Positions 1 through 4,384 of a DNA stretch of 6,232 nt are shown one piece after another. The first letter of the stretch is position 1, and each line of letters begins with the position of its first letter. Both the position numbers and the translations under genes were made by a program. Origin of the DNA: Trebonia sp. (lineage in GTDB: Bacteria; Actinomycetota; Actinomycetes; Streptosporangiales; Streptosporangiaceae); assembly GCA_030038035.1 (NCBI GenBank), contig JASHPP010000144.1, positions 1 through 6,232 on the forward strand. Direction: 5' to 3'. The notes under the pieces were generated by a model. It made no database searches, was not told the DNA's origin, and saw only the letters and a list, made by a program, of their open reading frames with translations.

Positions 1-230
1 GGACCCCGCAGGCCGAACGTCTCCCAGGACGACCAGTCCCTGGCCAGCCGGGCCGCGCGGGCGAGCGTGCGCACCGGGGCCGGGCCGCGGTTCATCGTGG
101 TCCCGCCGACCTCGTCGGCTTCGAGCAGGGTGACGTGGGCGCCCAGTTCCCGCGCCTGCATGGCCGCGGCCATGCCCGCGGAACCGCCGCCGACAACGAC
201 CAGGTTCACTTCCGGTATCCCGTGTAGCAT
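1..230 (-). CDS. FAD-dependent pyridine nucleotide-disulfide oxidoreductase-like protein, N-terminal part (runs off left edge)
   Basis: The 76 visible codons form the FAD-binding start of the mercuric reductase/dihydrolipoamide dehydrogenase fold. A beta strand (LVVV, residues 10-13) leads into GGGSAG (14-19), the dinucleotide loop, and Glu37 after the second strand would hold the FAD ribose. Next comes GGTTMNRGPAPVRTL (42-56), which aligns with the family's GGTCxNxGCxPxKxL redox motif. Thr45 and Pro50 replace the two cysteines and Arg54 replaces the usual Lys, so the enzyme cannot use the classical disulfide relay. From family knowledge such proteins still bind FAD and may reduce substrates directly; the substrate is unknown. 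The start is the ATG at 230. A GTG six bases upstream is in frame and equally possible, and neither has a good ribosome binding site. The rest of the protein, including the NAD(P)-binding and dimerisation domains, lies outside the window. Confidence 0.85.
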   Translation of the reverse strand, partial: MLHGIPEVNLVVVGGGSAGMAAAMQARELGAHVTLLEADEVGGTTMNRGPAPVRTLARAARLARDWSSWETFGLRG

Positions 231-243
231 GATCACGATGGTA

Positions 244-274
244 ACTCTGTGACTAACCAACGGTTACTCAGAGT
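244..274. promoter_or_regulatory. Palindromic operator-like site upstream of the flavoprotein gene
   Basis: TAACC (254-258) and GGTTA (262-266) form a perfect inverted repeat around AAC. A second, outer pair, ACTCTG (244-249) and CAGAGT (269-274), is offset by one base. The site lies 14-44 bases upstream of the flavoprotein ATG, where a repressor dimer would block transcription. TetR- and MarR-type regulators bind palindromes of this size, but no regulator for it is seen next to it in this window. The binding role is inferred from symmetry and position only. Confidence 0.45.
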
Positions 275-354
275 CGCTCTTACGGGTCCCTCGCCCCGGG
301 CGGCGTGTTTCCGGATCCGTGTGCCCGGGGAACTTCTGGTAGTCTCCGCGCGCG

Positions 355-390
355 GCGGCCAGGCTGCGCGGAGCGGCCAGGCTGCGCGGG
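355..390. repeat. Tandem duplication, 2 x 18 bases
   Basis: GCGGCCAGGCTGCGCGGA (355-372) is immediately repeated as GCGGCCAGGCTGCGCGGG (373-390); 17 of 18 bases match. It lies between the possible -10 element at 340-345 and the tRNA-like piece at 420, outside any gene I can support. The likely cause is slippage or a recent small duplication. No function is evident. Confidence 0.85.
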
Positions 391-419
391 GCGCAGGACG
401 GGCGGTGGCGGAGGTTCCC

Positions 420-450
420 GGGCCGTTAGCGCAGCGGGAGAGCGCTTCCC
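420..450 (+). pseudogene. tRNA-Val-like 5' half (truncated or pseudo-tRNA)
   Basis: GGGCCGT-TA (420-428) followed by GCGC (429-432), loop AGCGGGAGA (433-441) and GCGC (442-445) gives a proper acceptor 5' strand and a closed D-arm. The run through CTTCCC (445-450) resembles the 5' half of actinobacterial tRNA-Val genes as I remember them. After 450 the anticodon stem does not close, and no ACGGCCC acceptor 3' strand follows. A short tRNA-Val T-arm-like string, ACTGGTTCG, does appear at 530-538 inside a hairpin. I infer a tRNA gene that lost its 3' half, perhaps through integration or excision of an element. TAGTCT at 340-345 could be its old -10 element. Chance resemblance is less likely given the intact D-arm. 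Confidence 0.5.
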
Positions 451-526
451 ACGGTAGCGCTTGCTCCCCGAGAACCCCATAGTCGATCGGGGTCTTTGAA
501 AGCCTGTCTAACGCCTCACTAGTTGG

Positions 527-567
527 CTCACTGGTTCGGCCTGTCCGATAGGCCGCGAACCAGTGAG
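527..567 (+). repeat. Long stem-loop upstream of the HNH nuclease gene
   Basis: CTCACTGGTTCG (527-538) pairs perfectly with CGAACCAGTGAG (556-567). Inside it GCCT (539-542) pairs with AGGC (550-553), leaving a two-base bulge and a seven-base loop GTCCGAT. This gives 16 base pairs in total. No T-run follows on the plus strand, so it is not a typical intrinsic terminator. A near copy of the left arm, CTCACTAGTTGG (515-526), sits directly before it. It may be a leader RNA structure, a protein-binding palindrome or a mobile-element end. Confidence 0.7.
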
Positions 568-578
568 AAGGTGGCGGC

Positions 579-612
579 GAGCCCGCGAGGTGGTGGAGCG
601 CCCCACGGGCTC
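579..612 (+). repeat. Second stem-loop, 24 bases before the nuclease ATG
   Basis: GAGCCCG (579-585) pairs with CGGGCTC (606-612), and further pairing such as GTGG with CCAC is possible in the 20-base interior. It follows the hairpin ending at 567 by only 11 bases, so the two would stack in a transcript leader. Its closeness to the start codon would allow an effect on translation, which is inference. Confidence 0.5.
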
Positions 613-635
613 TGACTGACAGGTTGGTAAGCACC

Positions 636-1095
636 ATGCCAGACGGCAAGCGTACGTGCGGCCTCTGGATGCCCCGCAAGGGGACCCGGTGCGCGCGTGG
701 TGCCGGGCACGCGCCGCCCTGCGCTAGTCCCGAGGCGATGGAGCGCCAGCGCGAGCGGGGCCAGGCGCGCGAGCGCGTGTACGACCCGGACGCGGCGAAG
801 CCGTGGAGAGCGAATCACCGTCTGGCCCGCTACGGCCTGACCCAGGAGACATTCGAAGTGCTGTTGGAAGCACAAGGGCTACGCCTGCGCGATGTGCCAC
901 GAGCCCTTCGAGAACGGGCAGCAGATCTTCATCGACCACGACCTCGGCTGCCACCCCGAAGAGAAGCGGGCGTGCGAGCGGTGCCGCCGTGGACTGCCGC
1001 ACCTGTGGTGCGACGTCGGCCTTGGGTACTACGAGCGCATGGGCGTGATGGCGCAGGCGTACCTGGTAGGCTTCGCAGCATCCAGGGGCGGTTAG
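636..1095 (+). pseudogene. Recombination endonuclease VII-like HNH nuclease, broken by a one-base frameshift
   Basis: Read from the ATG at 636, the first 81 codons carry a cysteine-rich start (CGLW, then CARGAGH, residues 8-25) and HRLARYGLTQETFEVLLEAQG (61-81), typical of endonuclease VII-like proteins. The family continuation, YACAMC, is in the next frame. Removing one G from the GGG at 876-878 restores a 152-residue protein with Cys84-x2-Cys87, IDHD (99-102) and Cys113-x2-Cys116, the zinc-binding and HNH catalytic elements. Such enzymes cut branched or damaged DNA and are common in actinophages and integrated elements. The unshifted frame instead runs to 1121 and lacks these motifs. The site before the ATG is a poor ribosome binding site; a TTG at 624 is an alternative start. 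The reconstructed stop TAG (1093-1095) lies within the tRNA gene that follows. It is either a decaying gene or a sequencing error. Confidence 0.75.
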
Positions 1096-1159
1096 CTCAG
1101 CCTGGGAGAGCACCACCTTGACACGGTGGGGGTCGGAGGTTCAAACCCTCTACCGCCCA
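1086..1159 (+). tRNA. tRNA-Val(GAC)
   Basis: All four arms fold. The acceptor is GGGCGGT (1086-1092) with ACCGCCC (1152-1158). The D-stem is GCTC (1095-1098) with GAGC (1108-1111). The anticodon stem is CCACC (1113-1117) with GGTGG (1125-1129) around TTGACAC, giving anticodon GAC (1120-1122), which reads valine GUC and GUU codons. The T-stem is GGAGG (1135-1139) with CCTCT (1147-1151) around TTCAAAC. The discriminator is A1159 and the next bases are CAA, so the CCA end is not fully encoded and must be added by the CCA-adding enzyme, as is common in actinomycetes. The 5' end overlaps the last codons of the reconstructed nuclease gene by ten bases. No separate promoter is visible, so it may be read from the nuclease transcript. 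Confidence 0.96.
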
Positions 1160-1167
1160 CAACACGA

Positions 1168-1195
1168 AAGGCCCCCTGCGCTGGCGGGGGGCCTT
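1168..1195 (+). terminator. Intrinsic terminator-like hairpin after tRNA-Val
   Basis: AAGGCCCCC (1168-1176) pairs perfectly with GGGGGCCTT (1187-1195) across a ten-base loop. It starts eight bases after the tRNA 3' end. The U-tract is short (TT then GTCAT), as is usual for GC-rich actinobacterial terminators. It would also lie just past the stop of the possible leftward small gene at 1207, so it could end transcription from both sides. Confidence 0.8.
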
Positions 1196-1206
1196 GTCAT
1201 GTCCGG

Positions 1207-1359
1207 CTAGGCGGCGGGCCGCCTCCCGAAGACGGAGTTCATCGTGGCCGTCGTCTGGTTGACTTCCGGGTAGAGCATGTGCCGGTAGACCGCGTAGAAC
1301 GCTGTCCCGGCTGCCTCGGGCGTCTCGAGCGTCTCGGGCACATCAGGCACATTGGGCAT
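1207..1359 (-). CDS. Possible small protein, 50 residues, function unknown
   Basis: An ATG at 1359 opens a 50-codon frame ending in TAG at 1207. The product starts MPNVPDVPETLETPEAAG, a proline-spaced acidic segment built on three 9-base repeats. It continues with an aromatic stretch (FYAVYRHMLYPEVN, about residues 21-34) and ends RRPAA. A GGGG eight bases before the ATG is a modest ribosome binding site, and a perfect 18-bp palindrome lies 44 bases upstream (1403-1420). The frame is also open back to 1437 but holds no other start codon. I recognise no family. It could be a true small gene, the C-terminal remnant of a longer one, or a chance frame. Confidence 0.35.
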   Translation of the reverse strand: MPNVPDVPETLETPEAAGTAFYAVYRHMLYPEVNQTTATMNSVFGRRPAA

Positions 1360-1402
1360 ATCGGGCGCCCCGGCCGCACTGCGGTTTCCCCCGCCGCCGC
1401 GC

Positions 1403-1420
1403 CCCGTTACATGTAACGGG
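1403..1420. promoter_or_regulatory. Perfect 18-bp palindrome CCCGTTACATGTAACGGG
   Basis: CCCGTTACATGTAACGGG reads the same on both strands with no mismatch and no spacer, as expected of an operator for a homodimeric repressor. It sits 44-61 bases upstream of the possible small leftward gene and 216 bases beyond the vapC stop. A hairpin without a loop is unfavourable in RNA, so a DNA-level role is more likely. The protein that would bind is unknown. A shorter relative, CCCGTAACGGG, occurs at 5088-5098. Confidence 0.6.
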
Positions 1421-1635
1421 TATCCCGCTGCGCCGGGCTACGTCCAGCGACCGGCACGCAGTAGCGTCGGCGGCTCCGCTGTGCGGATAAACCCAGATCT
1501 GCGCTCTGCGCGGGCCACGCCGTGATGACCATGTCGCGAAGTAGATCGGCAGGGATCCGCGTGTTTCGGCTGGGTATTCGTTCGGCACGGTCCGTAGCCG
1601 GTAGTGCCGGGGTCTCCGCCACCAGGAGCCGGATG

Positions 1636-2019
1636 TTATGGGTGGTCAATGTCAATGTGCCGGCTGATGGCCGCGGCGATGGCGGATAGGTCGCCTTCGT
1701 CGGAGCTGATGATGAAGTCGCCGCGCCGGAGGGCTCCTTCGACGACGCTGGCATCTACGACGCCGGTGGTCCGGGCGCGCCCGGCGAGGGTTCCGGTGGC
1801 CCTGGCCCTGGTGTCGTCGAGGGCTTCGACTTCGCATCCGGCCAGCAGCCGGGCCAGCTGTGCCTGACGCGGCGTGCCTCGCCAGCACTGGGCAACGACG
1901 GGGGCGGGGACGGTGGGCACGACGCGGCGCAGCAGCAATGCGCGGTGGCGCGCCCACATCGGGCGCTCGCCCCGTTCGGCGGCGATCAGCGCCCCGGAGT
2001 CATAGGTCACCCCGGTCAC
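1636..2019 (-). CDS. vapC: PIN-domain ribonuclease toxin, VapC family
   Basis: This 127-residue protein has the size and layout of a VapC toxin, a Mg-dependent RNase that inhibits translation when freed from its antitoxin. Acidic PIN residues are visible: Asp7 in TYDSGALIAAE, Glu15, Asp89 in VVDASVVEGA and Asp107 in ISSDEGDL. The middle has the VVPTVPAPVVAQCWRG stretch typical of the actinobacterial subgroup. The GTG at 2019 overlaps the antitoxin stop codon by four bases (GTGA), which suggests translational coupling. A second GTG at 2010 would give a protein three residues shorter beginning at the core strand, and is nearly as likely. The stop is TAA at 1636. Substrate RNA cannot be predicted. 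Catalytic residues look intact, so the toxin is probably functional. Confidence 0.9.
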   Translation of the reverse strand: MTGVTYDSGALIAAERGERPMWARHRALLLRRVVPTVPAPVVAQCWRGTPRQAQLARLLAGCEVEALDDTRARATGTLAGRARTTGVVDASVVEGALRRGDFIISSDEGDLSAIAAAISRHIDIDHP

Positions 2020-2276
2020 GCTGACCGCCGGGTGCCGGACGGCTGGGTGACCCGGGCAGCCCATGCATCGGCCTCGGCGATCTCCCCGGGGGTAAACGGG
2101 CCGTGCTCAGCTTCGTACTGGCTGACCGCTTCCAGGCCGGCCCGGATGATGAATTCCTTCCGCGCGGTCTGGGCGACCCAGGCACTGTAGCTCATCCCGG
2201 CGGCGTGCGCGGCGGCGGCGATCTCAGCGTCGAGCTCGGGAGGGATGGATATGGAGCGCTTCTTGCGGACGGCCAT
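2016..2276 (-). CDS. vapB: Ribbon-helix-helix antitoxin, VapB-like
   Basis: This 86-residue protein opens with a basic segment and the strand KRSISIPP (6-13), followed by two helices (LDAEIAAAAHAAG and SYSAWVAQTARKEF, to about residue 42). This is the ribbon-helix-helix DNA-binding fold of CopG/VapB-type antitoxins. The C-terminal acidic half (QYEAEHGPFTPGEIAEADAW, about 53-72) would wrap the toxin and block its active site. It lies directly before vapC with a four-base overlap, the standard order. The start ATG at 2276 has no clear Shine-Dalgarno sequence; TACCGT at 2288-2283 on this strand could be a -10 element for a leaderless message. By family precedent the VapB-VapC complex would repress its own promoter. 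Confidence 0.88.
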   Translation of the reverse strand: MAVRKKRSISIPPELDAEIAAAAHAAGMSYSAWVAQTARKEFIIRAGLEAVSQYEAEHGPFTPGEIAEADAWAARVTQPSGTRRSA

Positions 2277-2541
2277 GACATGACGGTAGCACAGCGGTAC
2301 GACAGTCAGGGTACCTTGAGGCAGACGCCGTTGCCAGCGAGCCAGATCAGCAGTCCGGCAACATTCCCGAACGCCGACTCTGGCGCCAGATGTTTGTGCT
2401 GACCAGTTGGCCAGGGTGCGGCCGGCGAAGTCCGGGGCCCCCGTGCCCTCACACTGGTCTGGCGTGGTCTTGCCGTTGGCCGCGGATCCGGCAGGCGCAC
2501 CAGGCAAGGCGTCCGGTGGCTGAGCTGACGGGGACTCTGGC
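2277..2541. other. Intergenic region upstream of vapBC and downstream of the TetR gene
   Basis: These 265 bases must hold the vapBC promoter and the end of the TetR transcript. A perfect 12-bp palindrome, TCTGGCGCCAGA, occurs at 2379-2390, about 100 bases upstream of the vapB start. No convincing terminator hairpin with a T-run was seen. Frames crossing the region are not protein-like. Confidence 0.4.
2379..2390. promoter_or_regulatory. 12-bp palindrome TCTGGCGCCAGA upstream of vapBC
   Basis: TCTGGCGCCAGA is fully self-complementary. It is the only strong short palindrome noticed in the vapB upstream region. A VapBC-binding role is possible, but the site is farther from the start than most autoregulatory operators, and short GC-rich palindromes arise by chance in such DNA. 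Confidence 0.25.
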
Positions 2542-3159
2542 CTAGAAGCTGGCCGCGGCTTGGCGCTCGTCCCCGCGCGGGCGGGCCGGTGGCCGCATCG
2601 CCACGATCGAGTACAGTTCGCTGCGCAGTTCGGAGGGGGTGACGCTGCGGTCCAGCATCGCTCCCAGCGTCGTATGGCGCACGGCCCGGTCAATCGCCTG
2701 GGCCTCAGCATCCCCGATGCCGGTTCGCACGGCTTTGACCGCCCGGACGAACTCGTGCACTTTGACGGTCATGGTGGCGTCGACGAAGTCGAGCGCCGGA
2801 CCGGCGCCGAGCTCGATCGCCGCGAGCACCGCCGGCCGCAGCAACGGCACTCCCCGGACCAGGCCTTCCAGGAAGGTGGCCAGGTGGGCGCTTGGTTCGG
2901 TCCGCTCCCGCGGCGCCAGCAGCTGAGGCTGGTTGCACAGGCGCTGCAGCGCGTCCGGGCTGAGCACGAACAAGACCAGGTCACGCTTGGAGGGAAAGTA
3001 GTGGTAGATGCCTCCGATGCTCATGTGGGCGGCGGCGGCCGCCTGCCGCATGGTGAGCGCGCGCGCCCCGGCCTTCTCCAGCAGCGGGGCGACCGCCGCG
3101 TAGATCTCCAGCCGCCGCCGGAAGACATCCTCGCGGGGACGTCCGGGTTTTCCGAACAT
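2542..3159 (-). CDS. TetR/AcrR-family transcriptional regulator
   Basis: This 205-residue protein matches the usual TetR length. The helix-turn-helix is at about residues 34-60: ALTMRQAAAAAHMSIGGIYH followed by YFPSKRDL, the signature of the family's recognition helix and the helix after it. The remaining helices form the ligand-binding and dimer domain, which is too variable to name an inducer. The start ATG at 3159 is preceded by AAAGAGG five bases upstream, a good ribosome binding site. The gene is divergent from the UbiG-like methyltransferase with about 220 bases between the two starts. TetR repressors often control a divergent neighbour and themselves, so that is the expected role here. 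A promoter candidate lies at 3219-3248. Confidence 0.93.
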   Translation of the reverse strand: MFGKPGRPREDVFRRRLEIYAAVAPLLEKAGARALTMRQAAAAAHMSIGGIYHYFPSKRDLVLFVLSPDALQRLCNQPQLLAPRERTEPSAHLATFLEGLVRGVPLLRPAVLAAIELGAGPALDFVDATMTVKVHEFVRAVKAVRTGIGDAEAQAIDRAVRHTTLGAMLDRSVTPSELRSELYSIVAMRPPARPRGDERQAAASF

Positions 3160-3218
3160 CGAGGCCTCTTTGTGTGAAGAACCGTCCGGAGGCTTGTGCT
3201 GCCACCGCAGGCACGCTC

Positions 3219-3248
3219 AGCATAGGCGCAGGTCGGCGCGCGAGGCAA
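3219..3248 (-). promoter_or_regulatory. Candidate sigma-70-type promoter for the TetR gene
   Basis: On the minus strand TTGCCT (3248-3243) and TATGCT (3224-3219) are separated by 18 bases, each matching four of six consensus positions. Transcription would start near 3212, giving a leader of about 50 bases. A short near-palindrome GGAGA-T-TCTCC (3252-3262) sits just upstream of the -35 element and could be an operator. Both assignments rest on pattern only. Confidence 0.4.
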
Positions 3249-3368
3249 TCAGGAGATTCTCCGAACGCACCGCGGCAGACGGAAAACGAAGATCTACAGA
3301 TGAAGGCTGCGCTGTGGACCGCGGCCGGGGACGACGTCCCTGGCCCTGCCCGGGGACAGACGGTTCGC

Positions 3369-3373
3369 GGAGG
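3369..3373 (+). promoter_or_regulatory. Strong ribosome binding site fixing the methyltransferase start
   Basis: GGAGG with a seven-base spacer to the GTG at 3381 is close to ideal. The upstream in-frame starts at 3174 and at 3300 (ATG AAG GCT) lack a comparable site, and the protein before residue VPIDNE has no family counterpart, so 3381 is chosen. Confidence 0.85.
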
Positions 3374-3380
3374 TGCCGCG

Positions 3381-4172
3381 GTGCCGATCGACAATGAGAT
3401 CTATGACCGCATCGGTGAATCATGGTGGGATGAGCGCAGCCTGCTCAACTTCCTGCACGGCAGCATGACCCCTGGCCGCTTCGCTTACTTTCGTGAGGTC
3501 CTGACCCGCCAGTGCAACGGCCGGGCCGCTGGCCTGCGGGCCGTGGACGTCGGCTGCGGGGGCGGTTTCCTTGCCGAGGAGTTCGCGCGCCTGGGGTTCG
3601 ACGTGGCCGGCGTTGATCCCTCGGCGGTGTCGATCGAGGCGGCCCGCGAGCATGCGGCCGCCAGCGGCCTGAGGATCGACTACCGGGTTGGCGCGGGCGA
3701 GCAGTTGCCCCTCGAGGATGGCACGTTCGACGTCGCGTACTGCTGCGACGTCCTTGAGCACGTATCGGACCTGGACCGCGTGATCAGCGAAACGGCACGG
3801 GTTCTCAAGCCCGGCGGGCTCTACCTGTTCGACACCATCAACCGGACCCTGCAGAGCAAGCTGGTGGCGATCAAGGTGCCCCAGGACTGGCCGCTCACCC
3901 GGATCACCGACACTCCGCTGCATGACTGGCAGATGTTCATCAAGCCCGCCGAGCTGGCCCGCACGCTGCACCGGCACGGGCTGCACCTCGGCGAGACCGT
4001 CGGCCTCGGACCACGGGCAAAATTGCCCACCGTACTCCGCAGTCAGATCAGCGCGCGCAAGGGGCGGATCACTTACGGTGAATTCAGCCGCCGGATGGAC
4101 TTCGGCCGGATCAAGAGCACAGCTGCCTCGTATATGGGCTACGCCACCAAGGCCGCCGCGGCACCTGACTGA
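3381..4172 (+). CDS. UbiG-like class I SAM-dependent O-methyltransferase
   Basis: This 263-residue protein resembles UbiG, which O-methylates polyprenyl catechols in ubiquinone synthesis. The N-terminus VPIDNEIYDRIGESWWDE matches the actinobacterial branch. Motif I is VDVGCGGGFLAEEFA (55-69), Asp79 in AGVDPS should bind the SAM ribose, the FDVAYCCDVLEHV segment (116-128) forms the next SAM-site strand, and LKPGGLYLFDTINRT (142-156) is motif III. The HDWQMFIKP segment (181-189) and the YMGYA ending (251-255) are also typical. Actinomycetes make menaquinone rather than ubiquinone, so the true substrate is probably another phenol, quinone or lipid-linked catechol; the database-style name should not be taken as function. 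It is transcribed away from the TetR gene, its likely regulator. No motif is missing, and no downstream partner follows in an operon. Confidence 0.9.
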   Translation: MPIDNEIYDRIGESWWDERSLLNFLHGSMTPGRFAYFREVLTRQCNGRAAGLRAVDVGCGGGFLAEEFARLGFDVAGVDPSAVSIEAAREHAAASGLRIDYRVGAGEQLPLEDGTFDVAYCCDVLEHVSDLDRVISETARVLKPGGLYLFDTINRTLQSKLVAIKVPQDWPLTRITDTPLHDWQMFIKPAELARTLHRHGLHLGETVGLGPRAKLPTVLRSQISARKGRITYGEFSRRMDFGRIKSTAASYMGYATKAAAAPD

Positions 4173-4173
4173 C

Positions 4174-4183
4174 GTGGCGCCAC
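4174..4183. repeat. 10-bp palindrome directly after the methyltransferase stop
   Basis: GTGGCGCCAC begins two bases after the TGA. It could help end the transcript, but the stem has no loop and no T-run follows, so I do not call it a terminator. The bases from here to 4384 hold no gene I can support. Confidence 0.3.
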
Positions 4184-4384
4184 GCCACGCGCCTGCAGAC
4201 AGCCTTGCCGGTGGCCAGTTATCCGACCAGTTCCGCGGTGCAACGCGCTTCGGCCGCTGGTTTCCGGGTGTCGCCTGGACGGGCGCTGTGGCCGGCGCGT
4301 GTCCGGTCCGGGCTGCGGGGCTTTGTACCGTCCGTTCCTGGCGGCACGCTGCCGCGCGGTGACCGGGGGCGGGGAGGAATGGCA

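Larger units (their letters stand above)
275..635. other. Non-coding stretch between the flavoprotein and the HNH nuclease gene
   Basis: I see no protein gene here. Open frames crossing it are rich in Arg, Pro and Ala and match no family. It contains a possible actinobacterial -10 element TAGTCT (340-345), a tandem duplication (355-390), a tRNA-Val-like 5' half (420-450), a short hairpin ACCCC/GGGGT (474-493) followed by TCTTT, and two large stem-loops (527-567 and 579-612). Structured RNA or tRNA debris is the best overall description. Confidence 0.5.

Noticed and set aside
233..679. 148-codon minus-strand frame across the tRNA-like region
   Set aside because: It crosses the tRNA-like half and both stem-loops and its translation is Arg/Pro/Ala-rich with no motif.
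1407..1622. 71-codon minus-strand frame just downstream of vapC, ending in the 18-bp palindrome
   Set aside because: It has no ribosome binding site, its third codon positions are not GC-biased as in neighbouring genes, and it matches no family.
2560..3177. 205-codon plus-strand frame opposite the TetR gene
   Set aside because: It is antisense to a clear TetR protein and is rich in His, Arg and Gln without any motif.
3174..3380. Longer N-terminus for the UbiG-like protein (starts at 3174 or 3300)
   Set aside because: These starts lack a good ribosome binding site, the extra residues are low-complexity, and 3174 would leave almost no room for the divergent control region. GTG 3381 has an ideal GGAGG.
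3420..3986. 188-codon minus-strand frame opposite the UbiG-like methyltransferase
   Set aside because: It is antisense to a gene with complete SAM motifs and has no family resemblance.
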